Part shown: positions 49,331-57,643 of the stretch, piece by piece
Layout of the letters: each line of letters opens with the position of its first letter
Position numbering within the stretch: the stretch's first letter is position 1
Assembly (NCBI GenBank): GCA_900541915.1
Contig: UQLS01000005.1
Location: forward strand, 1 to 64,000
From: an uncultured Phascolarctobacterium sp.
Lineage (GTDB): Bacteria; Bacillota; Negativicutes; Acidaminococcales; Acidaminococcaceae
Direction: 5' to 3'
Length of the DNA: 64,000 nucleotides
Notes under the pieces: model-generated
The model's input: only the letters and a program-made list of their open reading frames with translations
The model's database searches: none
Told to the model about the DNA's origin: nothing
Program-made: the position numbers and the translations under genes

Positions 49331-49358
49331 AAGAGAAGGCTTTGCCCTTCTCTTTTTT
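49331..49358 (+). terminator. Terminator after the M20 gene
   Basis: AAGAGAAGG pairs with CCCTTCTCTT around CTTTG, then T6. Confidence 0.82.
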
Positions 49359-49383
49359 ATCTGCTTTAATTTTCAGAATATAA

Positions 49384-49412
49384 TTTACATATGTTCTAAC
49401 AAATGTTAAAAT
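49384..49412 (+). promoter_or_regulatory. Promoter and candidate SorC operator before dhaL
   Basis: TTTACA (49384-49389) and TAAAAT (49407-49412) are spaced 17 bp. Inside the spacer lies TAACA-AA-TGTTA (49397-49408), a small palindrome that could bind the SorC-type regulator encoded at the end of the cluster. Confidence 0.5.
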
Positions 49413-49443
49413 TAGGATAACGATATTGAAGCTAAGAGGTGAT

Positions 49444-50061
49444 ATGATGCTTACCTTAGAACTTTTGCAGAAAATGCTGCTGGCTGCAGCTGTGGAGCTG
49501 AAAGCACAAAGTAAATACTTATGTGAACTGGACAGTGTGGCTGGTGACGGTGATCACGGTATTACCATCGGACGCATGGCAGATGCTATGAAAGGACGTC
49601 TGGAAGAAGGCGGCACCGACATGAAAGAGCTGCTGGATGATTTGAGCATGCTGTTTATGAGCAGCAATGGCGGCAGCGCCGGTCCATTATGGGGAACAAT
49701 TTTCGGAGGTTTTGCTGAGGGCGTAGAAGATGGTGCGACAGAGCTGGATGCTAAGGGCTTCAAGCAGATGTTTGCGCAGGCTAAAGAGGATTTTGCCGAT
49801 ATATCCAAGGCTAAGCTGGGTGATAAAACCATGGTAGATGCTCTGTATCCGGCGCTGGATGCAGGTATGAATACTGACGGAGATTTAAAGACAGTTATGC
49901 AGGCTGTAGCTGCTGCTGCAAAGCAGGGAGCAGATGCTACTGCCGATATGGTTGCCCGTTTTGGCCGTGCTAAAAACGTGGGTGAGCGCAGTCTGGGCAC
50001 CAAAGACCCCGGTGCGGTTTCCATTTCCATTCTGTTTAACTCTATGGCAGAGGCATTATAG
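49444..50061 (+). CDS. dhaL: DhaL-type dihydroxyacetone kinase ADP-binding subunit
   Basis: This 205-residue protein has the DhaL signature LDSVAGDGDHGITIGRM (Mg-nucleotide site), SNGGSAGPLWGT, GDKTMVDALYPA and the ending GTKDPGAVSI. DhaL carries the nucleotide that phosphorylates a ketose bound on DhaK. It is the first gene of the dhaL-dhaK-lsrF-VOC-sorC cluster. No DhaM is present, so the phosphate donor is not shown. ATG 49444 follows AGAGGT. Confidence 0.88.
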   Translation: MMLTLELLQKMLLAAAVELKAQSKYLCELDSVAGDGDHGITIGRMADAMKGRLEEGGTDMKELLDDLSMLFMSSNGGSAGPLWGTIFGGFAEGVEDGATELDAKGFKQMFAQAKEDFADISKAKLGDKTMVDALYPALDAGMNTDGDLKTVMQAVAAAAKQGADATADMVARFGRAKNVGERSLGTKDPGAVSISILFNSMAEAL

Positions 50062-50124
50062 TTTTTCGAAAGCGCTGAGCTTTACGAATATATTAAGGAT
50101 TTATCTTTTTACGGAGGCGACATT

Positions 50125-51117
50125 ATGAAAAAGTTTATCAATGATCCTGAAAATCTGACTTCTGAATTGCTGGAAGGTTTGGCTCTTGCTAATCCTGACA
50201 TTATTTCTTTGGAACAAGGCAATCTGGTTGTAAATAAAAAACTGAAAGATGCTGACCGTGTAACTATCGTTACTCTTGGCGGTACCGGTCACGAACCTGC
50301 TATCAGCGGCTTTGTAGGCGAAGGCATGGTTGATATTTCCGTAGCAGGCAATATCTTTGCTGCACCTGGTCCTCAAGCTTGCGTAGAAGCTATTAAAATG
50401 GCTGACAAAGGTCATGGCGTACTCTTTGTAGTATTGAACCATGCCGGTGATATGCTGACCGGTAACCTGACTATGAAACAGGTTAAAAAACTGGGCTTGA
50501 ATGTTGTAAAAGTAGTTACTCAGGAAGATATTGCTAATGCACCGCGCGAAAATGCTGATGACCGCCGCGGTCTGGTTGGCTGCATTCCTTTATATAAGAT
50601 TGCAGGCGCTGCAGCTGCTGCAGGTAAATCTTTGGAAGAAGTTGCTGCTATCGCTCAGAAATTTGCTGATAACATGGCTACTATCGCTGTTGCTACCGTT
50701 GGAGCAACTCATCCGGCTACCGGTATGGAAATTGCACATATCGCTGAAGGTACTATGGAAGTAGGCATGGGTCAGCATGGTGAAGGTGGCGGCGGTACTC
50801 AGCCGATGAAATCTGCTGATGAAACTGCAGAACTGATGATGGAAGCATTGCTGAAAGACCTCAATGTACAAGCCGGAGAAAAACTTCTGGTAATCATCAA
50901 TGGCAGCGGTGCTACTACTCTTATGGAACAATTGATTGTTTTCCGCGGCTGCTGCAAATATCTGGCACAGAAAGGTATTGAAGTTGTTGCAAGTGCTGTA
51001 GGTGAAATTCTTACTGTACAGGAAACTGCAGGCTTCCAGATGTTTATTGCCAGAATGGACGAAGAAATGCTTGGTTACTGGAATGCTCCCTGCCGTACTC
51101 CGTACTACAGAAACTAA
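50125..51117 (+). CDS. dhaK: DhaK-type dihydroxyacetone kinase substrate subunit
   Basis: This 330-residue protein has VTLGGTGHEPAISGFVG, NIFAAPGPQ, VLNHAGDMLTG and the substrate-binding His in GMGQHGEGGGG near residue 217, which holds DHA as a hemiaminal. Length matches DhaK. It follows dhaL by 63 bp containing a small hairpin (50065-50090). Codon use and ribosome site (GGAGG) suggest strong expression. Related kinases also use erythrulose or other ketoses, so DHA is not certain. Confidence 0.88.
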   Translation: MKKFINDPENLTSELLEGLALANPDIISLEQGNLVVNKKLKDADRVTIVTLGGTGHEPAISGFVGEGMVDISVAGNIFAAPGPQACVEAIKMADKGHGVLFVVLNHAGDMLTGNLTMKQVKKLGLNVVKVVTQEDIANAPRENADDRRGLVGCIPLYKIAGAAAAAGKSLEEVAAIAQKFADNMATIAVATVGATHPATGMEIAHIAEGTMEVGMGQHGEGGGGTQPMKSADETAELMMEALLKDLNVQAGEKLLVIINGSGATTLMEQLIVFRGCCKYLAQKGIEVVASAVGEILTVQETAGFQMFIARMDEEMLGYWNAPCRTPYYRN

Positions 51118-51145
51118 TTGTCTGCTGAGATAAAGGAGAACTATA

Positions 51146-52027
51146 ATGGCTGATAAAGATGGCAACATTTTAGCAAAAGATTACGGCATCGGTATTGCGC
51201 CGCCGGTACATAATTTTCATGTCAAAGGCATGAACAGTGCTGGCTGGGGTATGCAAAGCCGTCTTTCCAAAATCTTTGCCGATGACGGACATACGATAAT
51301 GCTGGCTTTTGACCATGGCTATATCATGGGTTCTACTGCCGGTTTGGAGCGTCTTGATCTGGTTATTCCGCCGCTGATGCAGTATGCTGACTGCCTGATG
51401 GCTACCAGAGGAGCACTGCGTACCTGTATTCCTTCCAATCATAATAAAGCTATCGCATTGCGCTGCACTGCTGATGGCAGCGTGCTTAAAGATGATATGA
51501 GCTTTGGTACTGCTGCAGTTGATATTGAAGACGCTATTCGTATGAATGCTTCCTGCATGGCAGTACAGTGCTTTGTAGGTGCTGACGGTGAATTGGGCTC
51601 GCTGGATAATCTGGCATATTATGTTAATGCCGGTGAAAAATACGGGATTCCTGTATTAGGCGTTGTAGCAGTTGGCAAAGAAATGGAACGTACTACCAGA
51701 TATTTTGCACTGGCTACCAGACTGCTGGCAGAGCAGGGTGCACATATTATCAAAACTTACTACTGCGAAAACTTTGAGCAGATTACTGCTGCCTGCCCCG
51801 TTCCCATCGTTATTGCGGGCGGTAAAAAGATTCCTGAAAGCGAAGCGCTGGCTATGGCTTATCGCGCTGTAAGCGAAGGTGCTGCCGGTGTAGATATGGG
51901 CCGCAATGTATTGCAGGCAGAATGTCCCAGTGCTATGCTGCAGGCTATCAGAATGGTAGTCCATGAAGGTGCCAAACCGGAAGAAGCTTATCATGCTTAT
52001 GAACTTTTGAAAAAGGACGTGAAATAA
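51146..52027 (+). CDS. LsrF-like aldolase/thiolase (DhnA family)
   Basis: This 293-residue class-I aldolase-fold protein closely resembles LsrF: MLAFDHGYIMG, LMATRGALRTCIP, GVVAVGKEM, the Schiff-base lysine in IIKTYYCENF, PIVIAGGKKIPE and GVDMGRNV. LsrF cleaves phospho-3-hydroxy-2,4-pentanedione in AI-2 breakdown, giving dihydroxyacetone phosphate and acetyl-CoA. It lies 28 bp after dhaK and is followed with no gap by the VOC gene. Confidence 0.85.
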   Translation: MADKDGNILAKDYGIGIAPPVHNFHVKGMNSAGWGMQSRLSKIFADDGHTIMLAFDHGYIMGSTAGLERLDLVIPPLMQYADCLMATRGALRTCIPSNHNKAIALRCTADGSVLKDDMSFGTAAVDIEDAIRMNASCMAVQCFVGADGELGSLDNLAYYVNAGEKYGIPVLGVVAVGKEMERTTRYFALATRLLAEQGAHIIKTYYCENFEQITAACPVPIVIAGGKKIPESEALAMAYRAVSEGAAGVDMGRNVLQAECPSAMLQAIRMVVHEGAKPEEAYHAYELLKKDVK

Positions 52028-52345
52028 ATGAAAGAATTTATGCATGTAGGTGTACCTACTGATATCTCCCGTCCCGGAGAGATGTATGCAGAAGGCATCA
52101 AAACACATATTATTGATCCGGCAAGCAATGAATTCCACATCGAATATCTGCGTTTTGAAAAAGACACTCCGCTGCCGAAAGAACTGCAGACCATGGTGCA
52201 TGTAGCTTATAAGGTTGACGATTTGGATAAACAGCTGCAGGAAAATCAGGTTGTAGTAGAGCCCTGGATGGCTGATGAACATACCCGCATTGCTTTCGTT
52301 ATGAAAGACGGCATCCTGTTCGAGCTGATGGAAGAAGTAAAGTAG
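52028..52345 (+). CDS. VOC/glyoxalase-fold protein, possible isomerase
   Basis: This 105-residue protein has the VOC pattern of small metal-binding domains: HVGVPT with His, FHIEYLRFEKD, TMVHVAYKVDDLDKQL and DGILFELMEE. Members bind a divalent metal and act as isomerases, epimerases or lyases. It starts immediately at the stop of the LsrF-like gene. In Lsr loci LsrG, of a different fold but similar size, isomerises phospho-DPD; this protein may take an equivalent place. That is inference. Confidence 0.7.
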   Translation: MKEFMHVGVPTDISRPGEMYAEGIKTHIIDPASNEFHIEYLRFEKDTPLPKELQTMVHVAYKVDDLDKQLQENQVVVEPWMADEHTRIAFVMKDGILFELMEEVK

Positions 52346-52346
52346 G

Positions 52347-53246
52347 ATGCTTACTCCTCAGGAACGCAACGATCTGATTGCTGCTGCCAAGCTGTATTAT
52401 GAAGAGAACCTGACGCAGGCAGAGGTTGCTGCTAGGTTAGGTGTTTCACGTCCGACAGTAAGCAAGATGTTGACGCGGGCACGCGAAACAGGAATTGTCC
52501 ATATTGAAGTAAGAACTGCGGAGGAAGGTAACGCTGAGCTGCTGAAAAATTTACAGCAGCGCTACCATCTGCAGGGAGGACTGGTACTGCGCAAAGAGGA
52601 TGGAATCTGGCAGCAGGCTGCCCGATATCTGGCGCTGGAACTGCCTTATGCTCATCATGTTGGCTTGGGCTGGGGCTATGCTATAGGCGAAGTGGTAAAC
52701 GAATTGTGCAGATTAGGCGGCAGGCATGAAGGCGTAGTATATCCTTTGATTGGTAAGGCTCATATTCCTAATAAGGGCTATCATCCTGATGAACTGGTGC
52801 GGCTTTGGAGTGCTTCCTGCGGCAGGCAGCTATGCATAATGAACTGCCCTGCTTTTCCTGATTCGGAAGAGGAACGTGAAAGTTATGAAGCCGGTGCAGC
52901 TTATAAAGCTATCTATCGTTTATGGCAGCAGACGGATGCTGCTGTACTTGGCATTAAAGGTTATCCCGGTGTACCGGATGAAGCTACGGCTACCAGATTT
53001 GGCGATGCACTGCAGCGGCAGAAAGCTGTGGGAAGTTTTCTTTCCTACTACTATAACAGCCGCGGCGAGTTTATCAGCGGCAATAACGATTTCTGCATGC
53101 ATGTGCCCCTGTCCATGCTGAGACATTGCAGTAAGGTAATCGGTATTCTTGCTGATGATAATGTCAAAGCTGCTGAAGGAGCCTTAAAAACGGGTATCAT
53201 AACTCATATTATTCTGACTGAAAAAACTGCACAGCAGTTATTATAA
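52347..53246 (+). CDS. SorC/LsrR family transcriptional regulator
   Basis: This 299-residue protein has an N-terminal HTH (AKLYYEENLTQAEVAARLGVSRPTVSKMLTRARE) and a SorC-type sugar-phosphate-binding domain (GLGWGYAIGEVV, LIGKAHIPNKG, VLGIKGYPG). The family senses phosphorylated sugars; LsrR is a member. It lies 1 bp past the VOC gene, and as last gene of the cluster probably controls it through the operator before dhaL. Confidence 0.88.
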   Translation: MLTPQERNDLIAAAKLYYEENLTQAEVAARLGVSRPTVSKMLTRARETGIVHIEVRTAEEGNAELLKNLQQRYHLQGGLVLRKEDGIWQQAARYLALELPYAHHVGLGWGYAIGEVVNELCRLGGRHEGVVYPLIGKAHIPNKGYHPDELVRLWSASCGRQLCIMNCPAFPDSEEERESYEAGAAYKAIYRLWQQTDAAVLGIKGYPGVPDEATATRFGDALQRQKAVGSFLSYYYNSRGEFISGNNDFCMHVPLSMLRHCSKVIGILADDNVKAAEGALKTGIITHIILTEKTAQQLL

Positions 53247-53256
53247 GCAAATTATT

Positions 53257-53287
53257 AAGCCGGCATATTTTTATATGTCGGCTTTTT
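53257..53287 (+). terminator. Terminator of the dha-lsrF-sorC cluster
   Basis: AAGCCGGCATAT pairs with ATATGTCGGCTT, with one G-T pair, followed by T5. Confidence 0.82.
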
Positions 53288-53372
53288 GCTGCGGCAAGAT
53301 ATGACAAAAATGTAAAATTTCATACAATGTATTCAGAAAAAAGAGAACATTTTGCAGAATTGGCGTTTTTAG

Positions 53373-53401
53373 TTTACAAGCAATTAAGAACAGCGTAAAA
53401 T
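53373..53401 (+). promoter_or_regulatory. Promoter of the ABC substrate-binding gene
   Basis: TTTACA (53373-53378) and TAAAAT (53396-53401) are spaced 17 bp. Confidence 0.6.
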
Positions 53402-53464
53402 GAACACAATAACCTTCAAGGGTCGTTAAATTTTGTAGTATTGTAGAATGGAAGGATGATTAAA

Positions 53465-54469
53465 ATGATGGTATTGAAAAGCAAAAAAATTAAAGCACTG
53501 ACAGCAGGTATTATGCTTACGCTGGCGATGGGCCTTTTGGGAGGCTGCGGCAGCGATAAGAAGGAAGCAGGCGACAAAAAGGTCAATGTAGGTATTGTGC
53601 AGATGGTAGAGCATGAAGCGCTTGATGCTGCCAATAAAGGCTTTGTAGATGGTATGGCTGCTAAAGGCTTTAAGGAAGGTCAGAATGTTGTTTATGATCG
53701 TCAAAATGCTCAGGCTGACCAGTCTAATTTACAGAATATTGCTCATCGCTTTGTAAGTAATAAAGTGGATTTAATTTGTGCTATTGCTACTCCGGCGGCG
53801 CAGACAGTTGCCAATGTAACTAAGGATATTCCTATCGTGGCTACGGCGGTAACCGACTATGAAGCGGCTAAGCTGGTAAAAACCAATGACAAGCCCGGTA
53901 CCAATGTTACCGGTACTACTGATATGAATCCTGTAGAAGCACAGCTTGATTTATTACTGAAGCTGGTACCGGGAGCAAAGACTATCGGTACTATTTACTG
54001 CTCCAGCGAGGTTAATTCTCAGCTGCAGGTAGAACTGCTGAAGAAAGCAGCTGCTGCTAAAGGCATTACTGTTAAAGAAGCTACCGTATCTACCGTAAAT
54101 GATATCCAACAGGCAGCGCAAAGCCTAGTTGGTGATGTTCAGGCAATCTATGTGCCGACTGATAATGTACTTGCTTCTGCGATGCCGACACTGAACGTGG
54201 TAACTGCTGAAGCTAAACTGCCGGTAATTTGCGGTGAAGGCGGTATGGTAAAAGCTGGCGGCCTGGCTACTTTGGGTATTGATTACTACAAACTGGGCGT
54301 ACAAACTGGTGAGATGGCTGCTGATATTCTGAGCGGCAAAGCAAAACCTGCTGATATGGCTATTCAGGCTCAGAAAAACTTCACGGTAATAGTTAATAAG
54401 AAGGAAGCACAGAAAATTGGTCTGACTATTCCGGAAGATGTTCTGAAAGACGCTAAGATTATTGAATAA
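53465..54469 (+). CDS. TrpX-type ABC transporter substrate-binding lipoprotein
   Basis: A lipoprotein of 334 residues, with signal peptide ending MGLLGGC, then a periplasmic-binding-protein fold of the COG2984 class (TrpX): VGIVQMVEHEALDAANKGFVDGM, IAHRFVSNKVDLICAIATPAAQ, PIVATAVTDYEAAKLV and YVPTDNVLASAMPTL. The class serves tryptophan/tyrosine-type importers in several Firmicutes, with substrate unproven here. The permease and ATPase genes resume at 55036 after an intervening minus-strand gene. Confidence 0.86.
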   Translation: MMVLKSKKIKALTAGIMLTLAMGLLGGCGSDKKEAGDKKVNVGIVQMVEHEALDAANKGFVDGMAAKGFKEGQNVVYDRQNAQADQSNLQNIAHRFVSNKVDLICAIATPAAQTVANVTKDIPIVATAVTDYEAAKLVKTNDKPGTNVTGTTDMNPVEAQLDLLLKLVPGAKTIGTIYCSSEVNSQLQVELLKKAAAAKGITVKEATVSTVNDIQQAAQSLVGDVQAIYVPTDNVLASAMPTLNVVTAEAKLPVICGEGGMVKAGGLATLGIDYYKLGVQTGEMAADILSGKAKPADMAIQAQKNFTVIVNKKEAQKIGLTIPEDVLKDAKIIE

Positions 54470-54476
54470 AAAATAA

Positions 54477-54505
54477 ATGTCTGCCATTTTTATGGCAGAC
54501 ATTTT
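54477..54505. terminator. Terminator between the ABC binding-protein and EamA genes
   Basis: AAATGTCTGCCA pairs with TGGCAGACATTT. A-rich and T-rich flanks suit both directions. Confidence 0.83.
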
Positions 54506-54517
54506 GTGAATTTATGC

Positions 54518-54931
54518 TTAAAAAATAAGGACTAAGGTTCCCAGAGTTATCAGGATTCCTCCGATAATGGTTTTAACAGTAACGGTTTCTCCTAAAATGA
54601 AGAAGGCCATGACCATAGTTATGACTACACTGAATTTATCGACAGGGACTACTTTGCTGGCTTCACCTATCTGTAAGGCATAAAAATAGCATAGCCATGA
54701 AAGTCCTGTTGCCAAACCGCTGAGAATCAGGAAAATCCAGCTTTTGGAGCTTATATCCGGTAGTTGGTTTAGTTTGCCGGTCATCAGAACGATACCCCAG
54801 CCCATAACCAGAACTACCACAGTGCGTATGGCTGTAGCCAGATTAGAATTAACGTTTTCAATACCGATTTTGGCAAAGATTGATGTTAATGCTGCAAATA
54901 CAGCCGATAATAAAGCAAATATTGCCCACAT
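54518..54931 (-). CDS. Single-domain EamA/DMT transporter
   Basis: This 137-residue membrane protein has five predicted helices, one EamA repeat instead of two: WAIFALLSAVFAALTSIFAKIG at the start and VVPVDKFSVVITMVMAFFILGETV near the end. Such short forms may work as pairs like EmrE. ATG 54931 follows GAGGTG. It lies convergent inside the ABC locus, splitting the binding protein from permease and ATPase. Confidence 0.8.
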   Translation of the reverse strand: MWAIFALLSAVFAALTSIFAKIGIENVNSNLATAIRTVVVLVMGWGIVLMTGKLNQLPDISSKSWIFLILSGLATGLSWLCYFYALQIGEASKVVPVDKFSVVITMVMAFFILGETVTVKTIIGGILITLGTLVLIF

Positions 54932-55035
54932 AAAAATCACCTCATATTGCTTTTATATAATTTAATTATAAAGTAAAAAACTAAATGTAGGATAAAATTT
55001 TATGAAAAATTTTTGTAATATGGAAGGATGGTAGT

Positions 55036-55920
55036 ATGTTAGATTTATTGGTGCCTACAGTTGCCCAGGGCCTGTTATGGGCTGTGATGGCGTTAGGCGT
55101 TTATATTACATTCAGAGTTCTGGATATAGCGGATTTGACCGTGGAAGGAAGTTTTCCTTTGGGAGCGGCAGCGGCTGCATCGCTTCTGGCTGCAGGATAC
55201 GGACCATTGGCAGCAGTTGCGGCAGCGGCTGCAGCAGGAATGCTGGCCGGAGTTATTACTGGCATCTTGCATACTAAAATGAAGATACCGGCACTTTTGG
55301 CAGGTATACTGACTATGATTGCCCTGTATTCCGTAAATCTGCGGATTATGGGCAAGGCTAATTTATCTTTGCTTGGCGTGGATACCACTTTTTCTCTGGC
55401 ACGTGATATATTGGGCCTGAGCAGTGCGGAAACCACTTTTGTTGTCGGTCTGGCAGCAACAGTTTTAATTGGTCTGTTTCTGTACTGGTTCTTTGGTACG
55501 GAAATTGGTGCAGCTATTCGCGCCACCGGCTTTAACCAGCAGATGATTCGTGCGCAGGGTGTTGATACCAATGTAACTATTATTCTGGGTCTTTTGCTCA
55601 GTAATGCTTTGGTTGCTATTTCCGGTGCGCTGGTTGCTCAAAGCAACGGCTTTGCTGATGTTGGCATGGGCACTGGCACTATCGTCATCGGTTTGGCTTC
55701 TGTTATTATCGGCGAGGTGCTCTTTGGTACCCGCAGCTTTAAAAACTGCATGATTTCTGTTATTCTTGGCTCTATCGTATATCGTATTGTTATTGCGCTG
55801 GTACTGCAGATGGGTATGCCGCCTAATGATTTAAAACTGTTTACCTCTGTGCTGGTAGCCTTTGCGCTTTCCATGCCGTTGCTGAAAAATAAGGTAAGTG
55901 CAAGAAAGGCGGTACGCTGA
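55036..55920 (+). CDS. ABC transporter permease (TrpY type)
   Basis: This 294-residue membrane protein has about eight or nine helices of the branched-chain/BMP type: FRVLDIADLTVEGSFPLGAAAAA, IRATGFNQQMIRAQGVD (ATPase-contacting loop), and GFADVGMGTGTIVIGLASVIIGEVLF. It matches the COG4120 permease that goes with COG2984 binding proteins. It is 2 bp before the ATPase gene. Confidence 0.87.
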   Translation: MLDLLVPTVAQGLLWAVMALGVYITFRVLDIADLTVEGSFPLGAAAAASLLAAGYGPLAAVAAAAAAGMLAGVITGILHTKMKIPALLAGILTMIALYSVNLRIMGKANLSLLGVDTTFSLARDILGLSSAETTFVVGLAATVLIGLFLYWFFGTEIGAAIRATGFNQQMIRAQGVDTNVTIILGLLLSNALVAISGALVAQSNGFADVGMGTGTIVIGLASVIIGEVLFGTRSFKNCMISVILGSIVYRIVIALVLQMGMPPNDLKLFTSVLVAFALSMPLLKNKVSARKAVR

Positions 55921-55922
55921 AG

Positions 55923-56717
55923 ATGCTGAGAGTAGAAAATATTTATAAAACTTTTTTCCCGGGAACAATAAATGAAAAACGTGCGCTGCAGGGACTGAGC
56001 CTGCATCTTAAACCGGGAGATTTTGCTACTGTTATCGGCGGCAACGGCGCAGGTAAGTCTACGACACTCAATGCTATTGCCGGCGTGTTTTCTGTAGATA
56101 GCGGCAAGATTATTATTGATGGAGAAGACCTTACTAAGAAGCCGGAGCATAAACGTGCTAAGTATATCGGCCGTGTTTTCCAGGACCCGATGCTGGGAAC
56201 CGCTGCCGGAATGATGATTGAAGAAAATCTGGCTTTGGCGGCAAGACGCGGCAAGACACCGGGGCTTTCCTGGAGTTTTAACGATGAGCAGCATGAGCAT
56301 TTTTATGAAATGCTCAAAGAGCTTGATTTAGGTCTGGAAGAACGTATGACTGCCAAAGTTGGTTTGCTGAGCGGCGGGCAGAGACAGGCACTGACGCTTT
56401 TGATGGCAACCTTAAAAAAACCGAAGCTGCTGCTTTTGGATGAACATACGGCAGCGCTTGATCCCAAGACAGCAGAAAAGGTATTGGGACTGACGGATAA
56501 AATTGTTAAAAAAGATAATCTTACTACCTTGATGATTACCCATAATATGCGTGATGCGCTGCGTTTTGGCAACAGGCTGATAATGCTGCATAACGGGAGG
56601 GTTATTATCGACGTGCAGGGTGATGAAAAGAAAAACCTGCAAATTCCTGATTTGCTGGAAATGTTTGAAAAAGCCAGCGGCGACACTATGGACAGTGACA
56701 GACTGCTTCTGGGCTAA
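55923..56717 (+). CDS. ABC transporter ATP-binding protein (TrpZ type)
   Basis: This 264-residue ATPase has Walker A GGNGAGKSTTLNA, Q-loop VFQDPML, signature LSGGQRQALTLLMA, Walker B LLLLDEHTAALDP and the His switch MITHNM. It belongs to the COG1101 group that partners the preceding permease. It is the last gene of the transporter. Confidence 0.9.
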   Translation: MLRVENIYKTFFPGTINEKRALQGLSLHLKPGDFATVIGGNGAGKSTTLNAIAGVFSVDSGKIIIDGEDLTKKPEHKRAKYIGRVFQDPMLGTAAGMMIEENLALAARRGKTPGLSWSFNDEQHEHFYEMLKELDLGLEERMTAKVGLLSGGQRQALTLLMATLKKPKLLLLDEHTAALDPKTAEKVLGLTDKIVKKDNLTTLMITHNMRDALRFGNRLIMLHNGRVIIDVQGDEKKNLQIPDLLEMFEKASGDTMDSDRLLLG

Positions 56718-56724
56718 AAATATT

Positions 56725-56753
56725 AAAGCACCGGTATGTGCCGGTGCTTTTTC
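56725..56753 (+). terminator. Terminator of the ABC transporter
   Basis: AAAGCACCGG pairs with CCGGTGCTTT around TATGTG, followed by T-rich sequence. Confidence 0.85.
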
Positions 56754-56820
56754 TTTGTTTATTGTTAGAAGAAAATGCTTTATAATAAGCAGTAAAGTTT
56801 AAAATACACAGGAGGATATT

Positions 56821-57624
56821 ATGGCTGATTTAAAGCGGCTGCAACAGATAAAATGCTTTCTTTTTGATATGGATGGTACCATCAATCTGGGTAATACACT
56901 GATACCGGGGATGGAAGGCTTTTTCGAGAAACTGAAAGAAGCAGGCAGGGACTACTATCTGCTAACAAATAATTCTTCTAAGGGACATGGACACTATGTT
57001 GAAAAAATGAATAGATTAGGCGTGCCTGTAACTTATGATGATATTCTGATTTCATCCGATGCGTTTACTAATTATATGCGGAAGACGAAGCCAGATGCCA
57101 AGCTTTTTGTACTGGGAACACCGCAGCTGGAAGAAACTATTACCAAGGCTGGCTTTACTCTCAGCAGCAGTCTGGAAGAGGGTGCAGATTATGTAGTAGT
57201 GGGCTTTGATATGACACTGGAATATGATAAGCTGGCGATTGCCTGCAGACTGATTGACAGGGGCGTGCCGTATGTTGCTACTCACCCTGATGTACGCTGC
57301 CCTATTGAAGGGGGAGAGTTTATTCCTGACTGCGGAGCTATGCTGCAGCTGATTGAAACAGCTACGGGCAAAAAGCCCCAGTTGATTTTTGGCAAGCCCT
57401 ATCAATATATGGTTGATGTGGTGCTGGATAAAACCGGCTATAAAAAAGAAGAAATTGCTATGGTAGGCGACAGGCTTTCAACTGATATTGCTTTTGGCTT
57501 AAATAACGGTATTCTTTCTGTTATGGTGCTTACAGGTGAGGCCAGTATGCAGGATGTAGAGCAAGGTGACATCAAGCCTGATATTATCCTGCCTCATGCG
57601 GCTGAAATCTTGAAATATCTGTAA
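56821..57624 (+). CDS. HAD-IIA family hydrolase (NagD/YutF-like)
   Basis: This 267-residue phosphatase has FLFDMDGTINLGNTLIPG (motif I), TNNSSKGHGHYVEKM (motif II), the C2a cap with YVVVGFDMTLEYDKL, KPYQYMV (motif III) and MVGDRLSTDIAFGLN (motif IV). Members dephosphorylate small phosphates such as 2-phosphoglycolate or glycerol phosphate. It has its own AGGAGG site and is 19 bp before the amidohydrolase. Confidence 0.87.
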   Translation: MADLKRLQQIKCFLFDMDGTINLGNTLIPGMEGFFEKLKEAGRDYYLLTNNSSKGHGHYVEKMNRLGVPVTYDDILISSDAFTNYMRKTKPDAKLFVLGTPQLEETITKAGFTLSSSLEEGADYVVVGFDMTLEYDKLAIACRLIDRGVPYVATHPDVRCPIEGGEFIPDCGAMLQLIETATGKKPQLIFGKPYQYMVDVVLDKTGYKKEEIAMVGDRLSTDIAFGLNNGILSVMVLTGEASMQDVEQGDIKPDIILPHAAEILKYL

Positions 57625-57643
57625 GGAAAGGCAGAGTAAATAT

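Noticed and set aside
50065..50090. Terminator between dhaL and dhaK
   Set aside because: The hairpin has a bulge and no T-run, and the genes are clearly one unit; it is more likely a processing or incidental hairpin.
53300..53460. T-box or TRAP element before the TrpX-like gene
   Set aside because: No T-box core (AGGGTGG-ACCGCG) or repeated GAG/TAG triplets were seen; the leader is short.
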